Source: Synechococcus sp. Cruz-7E5
GTDB lineage: Bacteria; Cyanobacteriota; Cyanobacteriia; PCC-6307; Cyanobiaceae
Length of the DNA stretch: 64,000 bases
NCBI RefSeq assembly: GCF_024345995.1
Contig: NZ_JAGQCE010000009.1
Span: forward strand, 44,220 to 108,219
Direction: 5' to 3'
Numbering within the stretch: position 1 is the stretch's first letter; each line of letters starts with the position of its first letter. Shown in pieces: positions 39,326 through 48,780 of this stretch. Both the position numbers and the translations under genes were made by a program. The notes beneath the pieces were generated by a model. It saw only the letters and a program-made list of their open reading frames with translations. It was not told the origin of the DNA and searched no databases.

Positions 39326-40660
39326 TCAGGCCAGGGCCTCCAGCAGGGGATCCAGTTTCCAGGCCAGTTCCTCGGCCTCGGCGGCAGGGCTGGAATCGGC
39401 CACGATGCCGCAGCCGGCATGGGCGCGCAGGCGCCGGCCCCTGAGCATCAGGCTGCGGATCAGGATGTTGCTGTCGAAGTGGCCATCAGCGTCGAGCAGG
39501 AACAGAGAACCGCAGTAAGGGCCCCGGGCCACGGGCTCCAGGGCGCCCAGGCGCTGGCAGGCGCGCACCTTCGGGGCGCCTGTGATCGACCCGCCCGGCC
39601 AGCAGGCTCGCAGCAGGTCCACCAGATCCGTCCCGGAGCGCAGCGATCCCTCCACCACCGAGGTGAGGTGGTGCACCTGCCGGTAACTCTCCAGCCCCAG
39701 CAGCTGCGGCACACCGATCGAGCCGCTGTGGCAGACCCTGCCGAGGTCGTTGCGCAGCAGATCCACGATCATCACGTTCTCGGCCCGGTCCTTGGCGCTG
39801 GTGATCAGGTCGGCGGCGGCGGTGGCATCGGCGGCGGCTTCGGGATGGCGGGGCCGGGTGCCCTTGATCGGGCGGGTCTGGACCCGGCCGTCGGCCTGCA
39901 GGCGCAGAAAGCGTTCAGGTGAAGCTGAGAGCACCGCCTCGCCAGTATCCCCGAGCGAGGCGATCGCCACCCCCCCGAAGGGGGCCGGGCAGTGACGCCT
40001 CAGCCGGCCGTAGAGCTCCAGGGGTGAAACCAGCTGCGGCAGCAGCAGCTCGCGGCAGGCGGTGAGATTGGCCTGGAACAGATCACCTGCGGCGATCAAC
40101 TCCCGCAGGGCCGTCACCTGGCGTGCGAAGGCCTCCGGGGTGGTGTGCCAGTGCCAGTGGCCGGGCGGCAGAGCCAGGGAAGGCAGCGCTCCGGTCTCTC
40201 CTGACTCCAGTCCCTCGGGGCACGACTCGATCAAGGACAGCATCGCCCCCAGCCGCTCCTGGTCGTCTCCTTCCAGCCAGAGACGCCGCTCATGAAGATC
40301 GAAGCGCAGCAGCGGGTCGTAGCGAGCGGCCCAGAGGGTGGCCGTATCCGGAGAGCGCCAGTGGGCATCCGGCTCCACCCAGGCTCCCGCCTCATAACCA
40401 AGCCAACCCAGCCAGGACCCGCCCGCCCCAAGAACGCGGCGCAGCACGGCGAAGGGATCTGCGGCCCCGGCCTCAGCCGGCAGGCCCCGGCATTCCACTT
40501 GCTCCAGGGGAGCCAGGGCCAGGGTCGAGGAGCGTCCCAGGGCCGTGCCATCCCCGTCCAGCCAGACCAGTCCCTCGAGGCCCAGCTGCTGGGCCAGGCA
40601 GTTAACCAGGGGCCAGGGTTCCCGCCAGGGCAACGGGCGGATCAGACGCTCCCGGCTCAT
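39326..40660 (-). CDS. pabB: aminodeoxychorismate synthase component I
   Basis: 444 residues. Adds ammonia to chorismate. The chorismate-binding domain has PIKGTRPRH (the lysine separates PabB from TrpE, which has PIAGT), [18 protein letters not shown] and [14 protein letters not shown]. The N-terminal half holds [14 protein letters not shown]. The start overlaps the queC stop (ATGA). Adjacent pabC completes the p-aminobenzoate branch; the glutamine amidotransferase subunit is not in the window. Confidence 0.92.
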   Translation of the reverse strand: MSRERLIRPLPWREPWPLVNCLAQQLGLEGLVWLDGDGTALGRSSTLALAPLEQVECRGLPAEAGAADPFAVLRRVLGAGGSWLGWLGYEAGAWVEPDAHWRSPDTATLWAARYDPLLRFDLHERRLWLEGDDQERLGAMLSLIESCPEGLESGETGALPSLALPPGHWHWHTTPEAFARQVTALRELIAAGDLFQANLTACRELLLPQLVSPLELYGRLRRHCPAPFGGVAIASLGDTGEAVLSASPERFLRLQADGRVQTRPIKGTRPRHPEAAADATAAADLITSAKDRAENVMIVDLLRNDLGRVCHSGSIGVPQLLGLESYRQVHHLTSVVEGSLRSGTDLVDLLRACWPGGSITGAPKVRACQRLGALEPVARGPYCGSLFLLDADGHFDSNILIRSLMLRGRRLRAHAGCGIVADSSPAAEAEELAWKLDPLLEALA

Positions 40661-41364
40661 CCAGATCCGCGGCTGGCCAGCTCGGGATGCCCGGCATCCC
40701 TCAGGGCGGCATCGCGGATACGGCAGCTGTCACAACGGCCGCAGGGGGCGGCCCCGCCCGCGTAACAGCTCCAGGTTCGCTCGATCGGCAGCTGCAACCT
40801 CAGGGCCTCCTCAACGATCCGGGTCTTGCTCCAGCTCACCAGCGGAGCCCAGAGCTGGGCTCCCTCGCCCTCCCGGCCGGCCTTGCTCGCCAGGTCCGCC
40901 AGGATCTGAAACGCGGCGAGGTAGTCGGGACGGCAATCGGGATAGCCGGAATAATCCACCGCATTCACCCCCAGCACCAGCCGGGAGGCCCCCCGGGCCT
41001 CGGCCAGGCTCAGCCCCAGGGCGATGAACACGGTGTTCCGGCCCGGCACATAGGTGGGGGGAATCACTCCATCCACCACCCCTGAGGCAGGTAGGGCGAT
41101 GCCGGGGTCGGTGAGGGCCGAGCCGCCCCAGGCGGCCAGGTTCACGGCGATGGTGTGGTGCTCGATCAAGCCGAGTTCTGCCGCAAGGAAGGCGGCAGCC
41201 TCCAGTTCCTGGCGATGGCGCTGTCCGTAATCGAAGGAGAGGCCGATCAGCCGATAGCCCGCCTCGATCGCCAGAGCCGCGGCCGTGGCTGAATCAAGGC
41301 CGCCAGAGAGCAGGGCTACGGCCAGTGGTGCCGGGGCGGATGGCCGGTGGGTGGCGCCGATCAA
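40657..41364 (-). CDS. queC: 7-cyano-7-deazaguanine synthase QueC
   Basis: 235 residues. ATP-dependent conversion of carboxy-deazaguanine to preQ0 for queuosine. PP-loop [11 protein letters not shown] at about residues 18-28, [29 protein letters not shown] and a C-terminal four-Cys zinc site in [16 protein letters not shown]. It precedes pabB with a 4-bp overlap. The two pathways both use GTP- or chorismate-derived cofactors, but no direct link is known. Confidence 0.96.
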   Translation of the reverse strand: MIGATHRPSAPAPLAVALLSGGLDSATAAALAIEAGYRLIGLSFDYGQRHRQELEAAAFLAAELGLIEHHTIAVNLAAWGGSALTDPGIALPASGVVDGVIPPTYVPGRNTVFIALGLSLAEARGASRLVLGVNAVDYSGYPDCRPDYLAAFQILADLASKAGREGEGAQLWAPLVSWSKTRIVEEALRLQLPIERTWSCYAGGAAPCGRCDSCRIRDAALRDAGHPELASRGSG

Positions 41365-41403
41365 CGCTGCGCGGAAACTGGAGCGTCCATTGTGAGGCTC
41401 CGC

Positions 41404-43410
41404 TCAGCGGGGCTGGGGCGAGGCGTTCTCCGGCGGCGAAGGTGCCTCGGGCTGGGCAGGTCGCTGTTCTGAATCCGGCGTATCCGGATCTGTGGGCTGA
41501 AGGCGCGCTGGTCCCCCCTCCTGGCCCTCCGGCTCCGGGCGCTCACCAGTTTCCGGCGGGCTCGGCGCCTGCGGGGGAGGATCGGCCCGCAGCGACAGGG
41601 TGATGTAGGCAGGGGCCACTCCTTCGTTGCTGATCAGCAGCTGGGCCTGATCGCCGGGCACCGCCCCCAGGCTCACCACCCTGAGGGGTCCCTTGGGCTC
41701 GAGCACATTGCCCTGGGCGTCGAAGACGCTCATCTGCATCAACGGGGAGCCATTGACCCCAAGCACCAGCTGGTGGCCCCTGGGGATGCGGATCGGGAAC
41801 ACCCGAGCCCCGTTGGCCTCCAGTTCCGCCGACTGCACCCGGGCCTGACCGGGAGGGGCGAGGATCGGCTCGACCCGCAGGCTTTCGAGGGTCTGCTGGG
41901 CGGCGGCATACCAGAGCTGGCGGAAGGGCTCGGGTGGGATGTCCATGCTGGAGCGGCCAGGCAGCAGGGACTGTGCATTGCCCGAAACCAGCTGCCGCAG
42001 CACCGGGGCGCTGAGGCCCTGGGCGGCGAGCCGCCGCTGCTGACCCTCCCAGTCGGAGGCGCTGAAGCTGCCGAGCTTGCGGCGCACGGCGATCGGCAAC
42101 TGCTCCACCCGGGCCAACCACTCCTCCGCCAGTTCATTCCAGACCTTGCGCAGGGGGGCATCCTGCAGCGCATCGCTGGGCAGGCGCCCTCCCCGCTCAG
42201 GGAACTGGGCCATCAGGTTGGCGTCCACCAGGTTGAGGAACCAGCCGCGGTCCACCTGCAGGGCCCGCAGACGGTTGAGCAGCTCCTGGCGTTGATCCAC
42301 TTCACCGGGCGGCAGGCTGGCCGTGAGGGGGCGCTGGGGGGCTTCCCTGACCTCCTCGCTGGGGGCCTTGCCGCGGCCGAGCAGCCACCAGCCCAGGCTG
42401 ATGCCCACCACAGCTGAGATCACCAGGGCCAGCACCATCGGCCAGAGACGGCCTTCCACAGCCTCGTCCTTGACCTGCTGGCGGCTGCGCAGCACGGCGG
42501 CAGGCGGCGGGGGAGCCGGGGCGGGCGGCTCGGCCACCTCCACTGACGGCACGGATGGAGGCACCAGCACGACGGTGCGATCGGCCCGGGCCACGGGGCC
42601 AAGACTCTCGGGCATCGGCAGCTGCTGAAAGGCCTCCAGTGCCTCGGACGCAGTAGCGAAGCGCTGATCGGGATCGGAGCTCAGCAAACGCTCCAGCTGC
42701 TCCCTCAGGGCCGGATCGAGCTGGTCGGCGGCCGGCCAGCTCCAGGCGAGGGAGGTGGGATCGAGCAGGGACGCCGGCTCCTCACCGGTGAGCAGCACCA
42801 GCGCCACCACACCCAGGGCGTGAAGATCCATCCAGGGCTGCACGGGTTCGCCCCGGCCCAGCTCCGCCGGCGCGTAGCCGGGCGTCGCCCCGCTGGCGGG
42901 AGCCTCGATCGACCCGTCGCGCACCAGGCCGAAATCGAGCAGCACCGGCAGGCCGTCGCGGTCGCGGCGCAGCAGATTGGCCGGACTGAGATCACCATGC
43001 ACCAGGTCCTGGCCATGGAGGGCCGCCAGGACCGGCAGCAGCTGCCGCACCAGCAGCAGCACCTCCCCCGCACCAAAGACCAGTTGCCGCTCGCGCCGCG
43101 CCTCCAGGAGCTCCCTGTAGGTGGGTCCCCCCTGCCACTCACGCACCAACCAGAGCTCCTCCCCCCGGGAGATGGCCTCACCGATGCGGGGGATCTGGGG
43201 ATGGAGCACCCCCTGGAGGCGACTCCATAGCTGGCGCCAGTGCTGCTGGTCCTGCTCGGGGCCGAGTTGGCGCAAGGCCATCAGCGCCCCGCCGGCCAGC
43301 TGATCGCTGGCGCGCCAGAGCACCCCCTGGGAACTGCGGCTGAGCTCCGCCTCCAGGCGGTAGCGATCCGCGATCAGCAGACCTGGCCCGGCGGCGGGAG
43401 CGGCATCCAT
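41404..43410 (-). CDS. membrane-anchored serine/threonine kinase-like protein, atypical ATP site
   Basis: 668 residues. Kinase domain about 15-270 with HGDLSPANLL (catalytic Asp141, Asn146) and LDFGLV (Asp159), but the glycine loop is degenerate and the VAIK lysine is replaced by Arg47 (MALRQL). A Pro/Ala-rich linker, a single transmembrane helix (about 325-350, WPMVLALVISAVVGISLGWW) and a large C-terminal domain follow, ending in a Pro/Glu-rich tail. The extra-membrane domain (RGWFLNLVDANLMAQFPERGG, then a beta-rich part) has no family I recognise. ATG overlaps the cysteine synthase stop (TGATG). It may be weakly active or a pseudokinase. Confidence 0.85.
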   Translation of the reverse strand: MDAAPAAGPGLLIADRYRLEAELSRSSQGVLWRASDQLAGGALMALRQLGPEQDQQHWRQLWSRLQGVLHPQIPRIGEAISRGEELWLVREWQGGPTYRELLEARRERQLVFGAGEVLLLVRQLLPVLAALHGQDLVHGDLSPANLLRRDRDGLPVLLDFGLVRDGSIEAPASGATPGYAPAELGRGEPVQPWMDLHALGVVALVLLTGEEPASLLDPTSLAWSWPAADQLDPALREQLERLLSSDPDQRFATASEALEAFQQLPMPESLGPVARADRTVVLVPPSVPSVEVAEPPAPAPPPPAAVLRSRQQVKDEAVEGRLWPMVLALVISAVVGISLGWWLLGRGKAPSEEVREAPQRPLTASLPPGEVDQRQELLNRLRALQVDRGWFLNLVDANLMAQFPERGGRLPSDALQDAPLRKVWNELAEEWLARVEQLPIAVRRKLGSFSASDWEGQQRRLAAQGLSAPVLRQLVSGNAQSLLPGRSSMDIPPEPFRQLWYAAAQQTLESLRVEPILAPPGQARVQSAELEANGARVFPIRIPRGHQLVLGVNGSPLMQMSVFDAQGNVLEPKGPLRVVSLGAVPGDQAQLLISNEGVAPAYITLSLRADPPPQAPSPPETGERPEPEGQEGGPARLQPTDPDTPDSEQRPAQPEAPSPPENASPQPR

Positions 43411-44435
43411 CAGGCCGGAACCCGCTGGCGGCGGGGCTGGCTCAGTCCGCGCGAGGCAAGCCAGTCGGCGTCGTAAAGACGGGAGCGGTAGCGATCGCCG
43501 CTGTCGCAGAGCACGGTGACGATCGTGTGGCCGGGCCCGAGCCGGCGGGCCGTTTCCACCGCCGCCGCCACATTGATCCCCACCGAACCACCCATGAACA
43601 GCCCTTCGCGCCAGAGCAACTGATAAATGGTGTCGAGGGCGCTCTGGTCGTCGATGCGCACCGCATCGTCGATCGGGGCACCCTCGAGGTTGGCGGTCAC
43701 GCGGCTGTTGCCGATGCCCTCGGTGATCGAGCTGCCCTCGGCCTGCAGCCCCGAGCCGGTGGCCCAGGAATGGAGGGCGCTGCCATGGGGATCGGCCAGC
43801 ACGCAGCGCACCCGCTCGGAGCGCTCCTTGAGGAACAGGGCCACGCCGGCGTAAGTGCCGCCGGTGCCGGTGGCCGATACCCAGGCGTCGATGCGGCCGC
43901 CGGTCTGCTCCCAGATCTCCGGACCGGTGCTGGCGTAATGGGCGCGGCGGTTGGCCAGGTTGTCGAACTGATTGGCCCAGATGGCCCCAGGCGTTTCCGC
44001 GGCGATGCGGCCCGAGAGCTTCACATAGTTGTTGGGATCGCGGTAAGGCACCGCCGGCACCGTGCGCACCTCGGCACCGAGGCTGCGGAGCAGACCGATC
44101 TTCTCCGCCGACTGGGTGTCAGGAATGACGATCAGGCTGCGGTAACCACGGGCATTGCAGATGTGGGTGAGGCCGATGCCGGTGTTGCCGGCCGTGCCCT
44201 CCACCACGGTGCCGCCCGGTTGCAGAGCTCCGGACTCTTCGGCTTCCAGCAGGATGCCGAGGGCCGCGCGGTCTTTCACGGAGCCACCCGGGTTCATGAA
44301 CTCCGCCTTGCCGAGGATCTCGCAGCCGGTCAGGTCGCTGAGCAGGCCCAGGCGAATCAGGGGGGTGTGGCCGACGGCTTCGACGAAACCTCGGCTGATG
44401 CCTGCCTGGGTGCAGGATCCCTGGCGGATGCCCAT
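43410..44435 (-). CDS. cysK: cysteine synthase (O-acetylserine sulfhydrylase)
   Basis: 341 residues. PLP enzyme making cysteine from O-acetylserine and sulfide. PLP lysine 54 in NPGGSVKDRAA, EGTAGNTGIGL substrate loop and SATGTGGTYAGV phosphate-binding loop. ATG 44435 starts MGIRQG; the open frame before it is not family sequence. Divergent from egtB across about 100 bp, which could tie cysteine supply to ergothioneine synthesis, since EgtB consumes a cysteine-type thiol. Confidence 0.92.
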   Translation of the reverse strand: MGIRQGSCTQAGISRGFVEAVGHTPLIRLGLLSDLTGCEILGKAEFMNPGGSVKDRAALGILLEAEESGALQPGGTVVEGTAGNTGIGLTHICNARGYRSLIVIPDTQSAEKIGLLRSLGAEVRTVPAVPYRDPNNYVKLSGRIAAETPGAIWANQFDNLANRRAHYASTGPEIWEQTGGRIDAWVSATGTGGTYAGVALFLKERSERVRCVLADPHGSALHSWATGSGLQAEGSSITEGIGNSRVTANLEGAPIDDAVRIDDQSALDTIYQLLWREGLFMGGSVGINVAAAVETARRLGPGHTIVTVLCDSGDRYRSRLYDADWLASRGLSQPRRQRVPA

Positions 44436-44536
44436 GGCAGCGGTTTTGTCGCAACGGTTGGCTGTGGCCGATCGTAAGGGGGTCAGCCGCGCCCGCCGAT
44501 CCCCACTAGGCTCCCCCCCAGCTTGTCCCCCATGCC

Positions 44537-45760
44537 ATGGCTTCCGCGGCACCAAGCGCGGCCCTGCTGGAGCGGCTGGGGGCGATACGCCGCCGCAGCG
44601 AGGAGCTGGTGGCCGATCTGGAGCCGGAAGACCTCTGCCTGCAGGGCATGGCTGACGCCAGCCCGCCCAAATGGCATCTCGGCCACACCACCTGGTTCTT
44701 CGAGACTTTCCTGCTCCAGCCCCACCTGCCGGGCCACGGAACAGCCGACAGCCGCTGGGGCTACTTGTTCAACTCCTACTACGACACGATCGGCGAACGT
44801 CACCCCCGCCCCCAGCGGGGGCTGCTCTCCCGTCCACCGATGCGGGAGGTGATGGCCTGGCGGCGACGGGTGGACGCAGGGCTGGAGAAGCTGCTGGATC
44901 AGCTTGTCCGTCAACCTCATACCGCGGCGGAGCCGGTGCTGGCACTGCTGGAGCTGGGGCTGCAGCACGAGCAGCAGCACCAGGAGCTGCTGCTGATGGA
45001 TCTGCTCGATGGCTTCAGCCGCAACCCCCTGGAGCCCGCCTACCGCCAGGCCGCCGCCCCCCCTGGCGATGTGACGGAGCCACTGCAATGGATCGAGCAT
45101 CCGGGCGGCCTGGTGGAGATCGGCGCCGATCCTGAGGGCGGCTTCCACTTCGATAACGAAGCGCCACGGCACCGCCACTGGCTGGAGCCCCATGCGATCG
45201 CCAGCCGGCTGGTGCGCAATGGGGAATTTGCGGCCTTCATCGAAGCTGGTGGATACCGCCGACCCGAGCTCTGGATGAGCGAAGGCTGGGCTCTGGTGCA
45301 GGCGCGGAACTGGCGGGCACCCCGCTACTGGCGCGGCTCTGAACGCGATGGCTGGGGCTGGGAGTTCAGCCTGGAGGGGAGGCGGCCCCTGCGTCCGGAG
45401 GCGCCGGTGCGGCATCTGAGCTGGTTCGAGGCCGACGCCTACGCCCGCTGGGCCTGTGCCCGCCTGCCAACGGAAGCCGAATGGGAAACCGCCGCCCGCG
45501 CCGCCCACCCCGCCATGGGGGAGCAGGAGAGTCAGGTGTGGCAGTGGACCGCCAGCGCCTACCGTCCCTACCCGGGCTTCGCGCCGGCAGCCGGCGCGGT
45601 CGGTGAATACAACGGCAAATTCATGAGTTCCCAGATGGTGCTGCGCGGCGGCAGCGATTTCACCCCGCCCGGCCACAGCCGCCTCACCTACCGCAACTTC
45701 TTCCCGCCTGCCAGCCGCTGGATGGCCAGCGGTCTGCGCCTGGCCCAGGATCGGCGATGA
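44537..45760 (+). CDS. egtB: ergothioneine biosynthesis sulfoxide synthase EgtB
   Basis: 407 residues. Iron(II)- and O2-dependent C-S bond formation between hercynine and a cysteine-type donor. The N-terminal DinB-like domain carries the iron ligands His50 (WHLGHTTWFFE) and the HxxxHxE motif at 144-150 (HEQQHQE). The C-terminal formylglycine-generating-type domain follows, with LPTEAEWETAAR and VLRGGSDFTPPGHSRLTYRNFF. The stop overlaps egtD (ATGA). Confidence 0.95.
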   Translation: MASAAPSAALLERLGAIRRRSEELVADLEPEDLCLQGMADASPPKWHLGHTTWFFETFLLQPHLPGHGTADSRWGYLFNSYYDTIGERHPRPQRGLLSRPPMREVMAWRRRVDAGLEKLLDQLVRQPHTAAEPVLALLELGLQHEQQHQELLLMDLLDGFSRNPLEPAYRQAAAPPGDVTEPLQWIEHPGGLVEIGADPEGGFHFDNEAPRHRHWLEPHAIASRLVRNGEFAAFIEAGGYRRPELWMSEGWALVQARNWRAPRYWRGSERDGWGWEFSLEGRRPLRPEAPVRHLSWFEADAYARWACARLPTEAEWETAARAAHPAMGEQESQVWQWTASAYRPYPGFAPAAGAVGEYNGKFMSSQMVLRGGSDFTPPGHSRLTYRNFFPPASRWMASGLRLAQDRR

Positions 45761-46806
45761 GCAGGCGGTCCGGCCTCAGCTCCCGGCCGGTCACACCGGC
45801 CCCCCCGCAGCCGCCGGAGCCTGCCATCACCATGCTCGATCTGCATCCAGCCCCGGCCGACATGGCCAGGCTGGTGATCGAGGGGCTGAACCGCACACCC
45901 AAGCAACTGCCGGCCTGGTTCCTCTACGACAACGAGGGCTCCCGCCTGTTCGATGCCATCTGCGAACAACCGGAGTACGGCCTCACCCGCACCGAAACCG
46001 CCCTGCTCAACCGCCATGCCCCCGCCATCGCCGCGGCCCTGGGCGAGGGGGTACTGGTGGAGTTCGGCGCCGGCAGCGCCCGCAAGGTGTCGCCGCTGCT
46101 GGAGGCCCTGGCCCCGCCGGCCTACGTGGCCCTCGACATCAGCGCCGAGCATCTGCAGCAGGCCTGCCGCAACCTGCAGCAGCGCCATCCCGGAATCCCG
46201 GTACTTGGCATCTGCTGCGACTACAGCCTGCTCAAGCAGCTGCCGGAGCAGCCCCTGCTGGCGGGGCAACGGCGGCTCGGCTTCTACCCCGGCAGCTCCC
46301 TGGGCAACTTCGATCATGACGAAGCCGTGACCCTGCTGGCCCAGTTCGCCCGCCTGCTGGGGAGTGATGGGCGCCTGCTGATCGGCATCGACCAGCCACG
46401 CTCGGTTGCGGCGCTGGAAGCCGCCTACAACGACCGGGCCGGCCACTCCGCCGCCTTCGCCCGCAACCTGCTGGTGCGGCTCAACCGGGAGTTGGCAGGC
46501 AGCTTCGATCCCGCCAGCTTCCGCTATGAGGCCCACTGGCAGTCGCAGGACTCGCGCATCGCCATGGCCCTGGTGAGCTCGCGGGACCAGCAGGTGAGCC
46601 TCGCTGGAGCCAGCTGGCAGTTCACAGCCGGCGAATCCCTGATCACCGAGTACAGCCACAAGTACAGCCCGGAGGCCTTCACCGCCCTGGCAGCGGCGGC
46701 GGGCTGGCACTCCCTGGAGCGCTGGAGCGCCGACGACGGCAGCTTCAGCCTGCACCTGCTGCAACCGGCGACAGTGGGAGCCGCACCAGGCAGACTCAGC
46801 ACCTGA
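45757..46806 (+). CDS. egtD: L-histidine N-alpha-methyltransferase EgtD
   Basis: 349 residues. Trimethylates histidine to hercynine with SAM, the first step of ergothioneine synthesis. Family blocks: LPAWFLYDNEGSRLFDAICE, PEYGLTRTETALL, VEFGAGSARKVSPLLEAL (SAM site) and FYPGSSLGNFDHDEAV. The first 25 residues are Pro-rich and may be dispensable; Met26 (MLDLHPAP) is an alternative start, but ATG 45757 forms the coupled overlap with egtB. Confidence 0.95.
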   Translation: MSRRSGLSSRPVTPAPPQPPEPAITMLDLHPAPADMARLVIEGLNRTPKQLPAWFLYDNEGSRLFDAICEQPEYGLTRTETALLNRHAPAIAAALGEGVLVEFGAGSARKVSPLLEALAPPAYVALDISAEHLQQACRNLQQRHPGIPVLGICCDYSLLKQLPEQPLLAGQRRLGFYPGSSLGNFDHDEAVTLLAQFARLLGSDGRLLIGIDQPRSVAALEAAYNDRAGHSAAFARNLLVRLNRELAGSFDPASFRYEAHWQSQDSRIAMALVSSRDQQVSLAGASWQFTAGESLITEYSHKYSPEAFTALAAAAGWHSLERWSADDGSFSLHLLQPATVGAAPGRLST

Positions 46807-46827
46807 TCAGCAGCGAGAAGGCCGGCG

Positions 46828-47052
46828 ATGAGCAGGGACGACCAGCGGCGGGCGATGCGCGAAACCCGTGAAGACTTGATCGAACAACTGGAGCAGCTCT
46901 ACCGCGAAGCTTTCGACCGCATCGGTGGTCAGGACCTCGGCGAAGGGGCGATCGCCCGTCTCACCCAGCTGCTGCTGCGCTCCCGCGAAGCGGCGATCAC
47001 GCCCCTGGAAGAAGAGATCGAAGCCCCCCTGATCACCCGAGCCCCGGAGTGA
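46828..47052 (+). CDS. hercynine metabolism small protein
   Basis: 74 residues, charged and helical, starting MSRDDQRRAMRETREDLIEQL and ending LIEAPLITRAPE-like sequence. Small proteins of this look follow egtBD in marine and freshwater picocyanobacteria and have been catalogued as hercynine-metabolism associated. Position (22 bp after egtD) and size fit. The biochemical role is unknown, and the family assignment is from memory of context rather than a motif. Confidence 0.7.
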   Translation: MSRDDQRRAMRETREDLIEQLEQLYREAFDRIGGQDLGEGAIARLTQLLLRSREAAITPLEEEIEAPLITRAPE

Positions 47053-47071
47053 ACTCGTCCGTGACACGCCC

Positions 47072-47605
47072 ATGAGCAGCAGCTGGTTCGAGCAGCTGGA
47101 GTCGCAGCTGGAGCAGCAGCTGGAGGCCTTCCTGGGAAACCATCCAGGCCAGCAGGAGCTGCTGGAACTGGAGGAGCTGCAGGAGCGCCAACGGCGCCTG
47201 CGCCAGCGGCGCCTGCAGATCCAGGCCCAGGCCGAGCAGCTGCGTCAGGCCCTGCTGCAGATCGCCAGCGAGATCACCCAGTGGCAGGAGCGGGTCCAGC
47301 GGGCCCGCGTCGCCGGTGCCCAGGAGCTGGCGGGACGGGCCGAAGCCCATCAGGGTCAGCTGATGGGCCAGGGGCGCGACCGCTGGCAGCAGCTGGGGGA
47401 ACTGGGCAAGGAGTTCGCCCGGGTGGAGCAGGAATTGCAGGAACTGGAGCAACGGCCGCGCCCCGGATCAGGCAGACCCGCCAGCCGGCCCGCCGCCGCT
47501 GCAGCCCCACCGGCCGAGGCCGACCTGGAGCAGGCCTGGGCTGACTTCGAATCACGCCAGGAGCTGGAGGAGCTGCGCCGCCGCTCCAGGCCCTCCGGCC
47601 CCTGA
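47072..47605 (+). CDS. hercynine metabolism-associated coiled-coil protein
   Basis: 177 residues. Residues about 1-130 form a continuous Gln/Glu/Leu/Arg-rich coiled coil (LELEELQERQRRLRQRR). A Pro/Ala linker and a short acidic C-terminal helix (DLEQAWADFESRQELEELRRR) follow, resembling a docking peptide. 20 bp after the small protein in the egt operon. Probably a structural or adaptor partner for the ergothioneine enzymes; no enzymatic motif. Confidence 0.75.
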   Translation: MSSSWFEQLESQLEQQLEAFLGNHPGQQELLELEELQERQRRLRQRRLQIQAQAEQLRQALLQIASEITQWQERVQRARVAGAQELAGRAEAHQGQLMGQGRDRWQQLGELGKEFARVEQELQELEQRPRPGSGRPASRPAAAAAPPAEADLEQAWADFESRQELEELRRRSRPSGP

Positions 47606-47621
47606 GCAGGAGATCCGTCGC

Positions 47622-48422
47622 TTGGGCTTTCTGTTCTCGAAACTGCTGCCGCAACTGCTCTATCCCCTGAGCCTGGGCCTGCTGCTCGCTCTGGCTGGAC
47701 TGCTGGTGGGGCCGCGCCGCCGCTGGAGCGGCCCCCTTGGGGGCCTTGGCATGGCTCTGCTCTGGATCAGCGCCATGCCGCTCACAGCCAGGGAACTGGT
47801 CTGGGGGCTGGAGGCCCGCAGCGCGGCCCTGACCCCCTCGCCCCTGCCCAGGGGTGACGCCATCGTGGTCCTGGGCGGGGGCCTGCGGGCGGCGTTGCCC
47901 CCCAGGAGCGGAGTGGAAGTGAATGAGGCAGGCGACCGGCTGCTGAGCGGGATCCGGCTGCTGCGGGAGGAGCGGGCGCCCTTGCTGCTGCTGAGCGGAG
48001 GCCGGGTGAGCTTCAGCGGTGGGGACCCAGCGCCTGCGGAAGCCATCAGCGCCCGCAACCTGGCGCTGGAACTGGGGGTCCCCGCTGATCGCCTTCTGCT
48101 CAGTGATCAGGCCAGGACCACCGCCGAGGAGGCGAGGGATCTGCGCCGGATCGGCAAAGCCCGCGACTGGTCGATGGTTCTGCTGGTGACCAGTGCCCTG
48201 CACATGCCCAGAGCCCTGGCCAGCTTCCGCCGCCAGAGCGGGCTCCAGGTTGTGCCGGTGGCCTGCGACTACCTGCTGCCGGCCCGTGATCAGCTCGGCA
48301 CACCCACCGCCGGATCGGTGTTGCTGTCACTCTGGCCAGACGCCGGATCCCTGCTGCTGAGCAGCCTGGCCATCAAGGAACATCTGGGCCTGCTCGTGTA
48401 CCGCCTCAAGGGCTGGAGTTGA
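47622..48422 (+). CDS. YdcF/ElyC-family (DUF218) membrane protein
   Basis: 266 residues. Two N-terminal transmembrane helices (about residues 9-28 and 38-55), then the DUF218 domain with DAIVVLGGGLRAALPP, RLLSGIRLLREERAPLLLLSGG and the C-terminal TTAEEARDLRRIGKARDWSMVLLVTSALHMPRA run. The family is linked to cell-envelope precursor homeostasis. TTG 47622 start with AGGAG 11 bases upstream. Last gene of the egt run; the link may be positional only. Confidence 0.88.
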   Translation: MGFLFSKLLPQLLYPLSLGLLLALAGLLVGPRRRWSGPLGGLGMALLWISAMPLTARELVWGLEARSAALTPSPLPRGDAIVVLGGGLRAALPPRSGVEVNEAGDRLLSGIRLLREERAPLLLLSGGRVSFSGGDPAPAEAISARNLALELGVPADRLLLSDQARTTAEEARDLRRIGKARDWSMVLLVTSALHMPRALASFRRQSGLQVVPVACDYLLPARDQLGTPTAGSVLLSLWPDAGSLLLSSLAIKEHLGLLVYRLKGWS

Positions 48423-48469
48423 ACAGCTGAGGTGAAGGCAAGGCAAGGGGATGGAACGGGCGGACAGAC

Positions 48470-48733
48470 CTACTTCTTGGGAGCAGGGGGCTCCAGGCTC
48501 ACCCCCTCAGGGGGGGGCGTGGGATCCGGATCGGCGATCAGCATGTGCTGCAGAACGATCTCGGGGCGTTCACTGTCGCGCCAGCGGATGCGATAGGCCG
48601 GCATCTTGGTGCCACGGCTGGTGGTCTGCTCAACAGGCTCCATCACCCAGCCCCGGCGGGAGCGGCCCTGGGGATTGCGCTTGACCACCGCATCCGCGTG
48701 TTTGAAGCGGAAACCGACGCGCTCACCGCTCAT
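48470..48733 (-). CDS. small basic conserved protein, unknown function
   Basis: 87 residues: GERVGFRFKHADAVVKRNPQGRSRRG, RIRWRDSERPEIVLQHMLIADP and a Pro-rich tail. The sequence suggests a small beta-barrel fold that could bind nucleic acid or protein. Located 48 bp downstream of lysS on the same strand. An AT-rich patch just upstream (48735-48770) may hold a promoter. No family name recognised. Confidence 0.7.
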   Translation of the reverse strand: MSGERVGFRFKHADAVVKRNPQGRSRRGWVMEPVEQTTSRGTKMPAYRIRWRDSERPEIVLQHMLIADPDPTPPPEGVSLEPPAPKK

Positions 48734-48780
48734 GGGCTAAGTAATAGTCAAGTTAGGCTCCATTATCTCATTGCGCCGGA

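Noticed and set aside
39326..40660. TrpE (anthranilate synthase) identity
   Set aside because: The PIKGT lysine and adjacent pabC indicate PabB.
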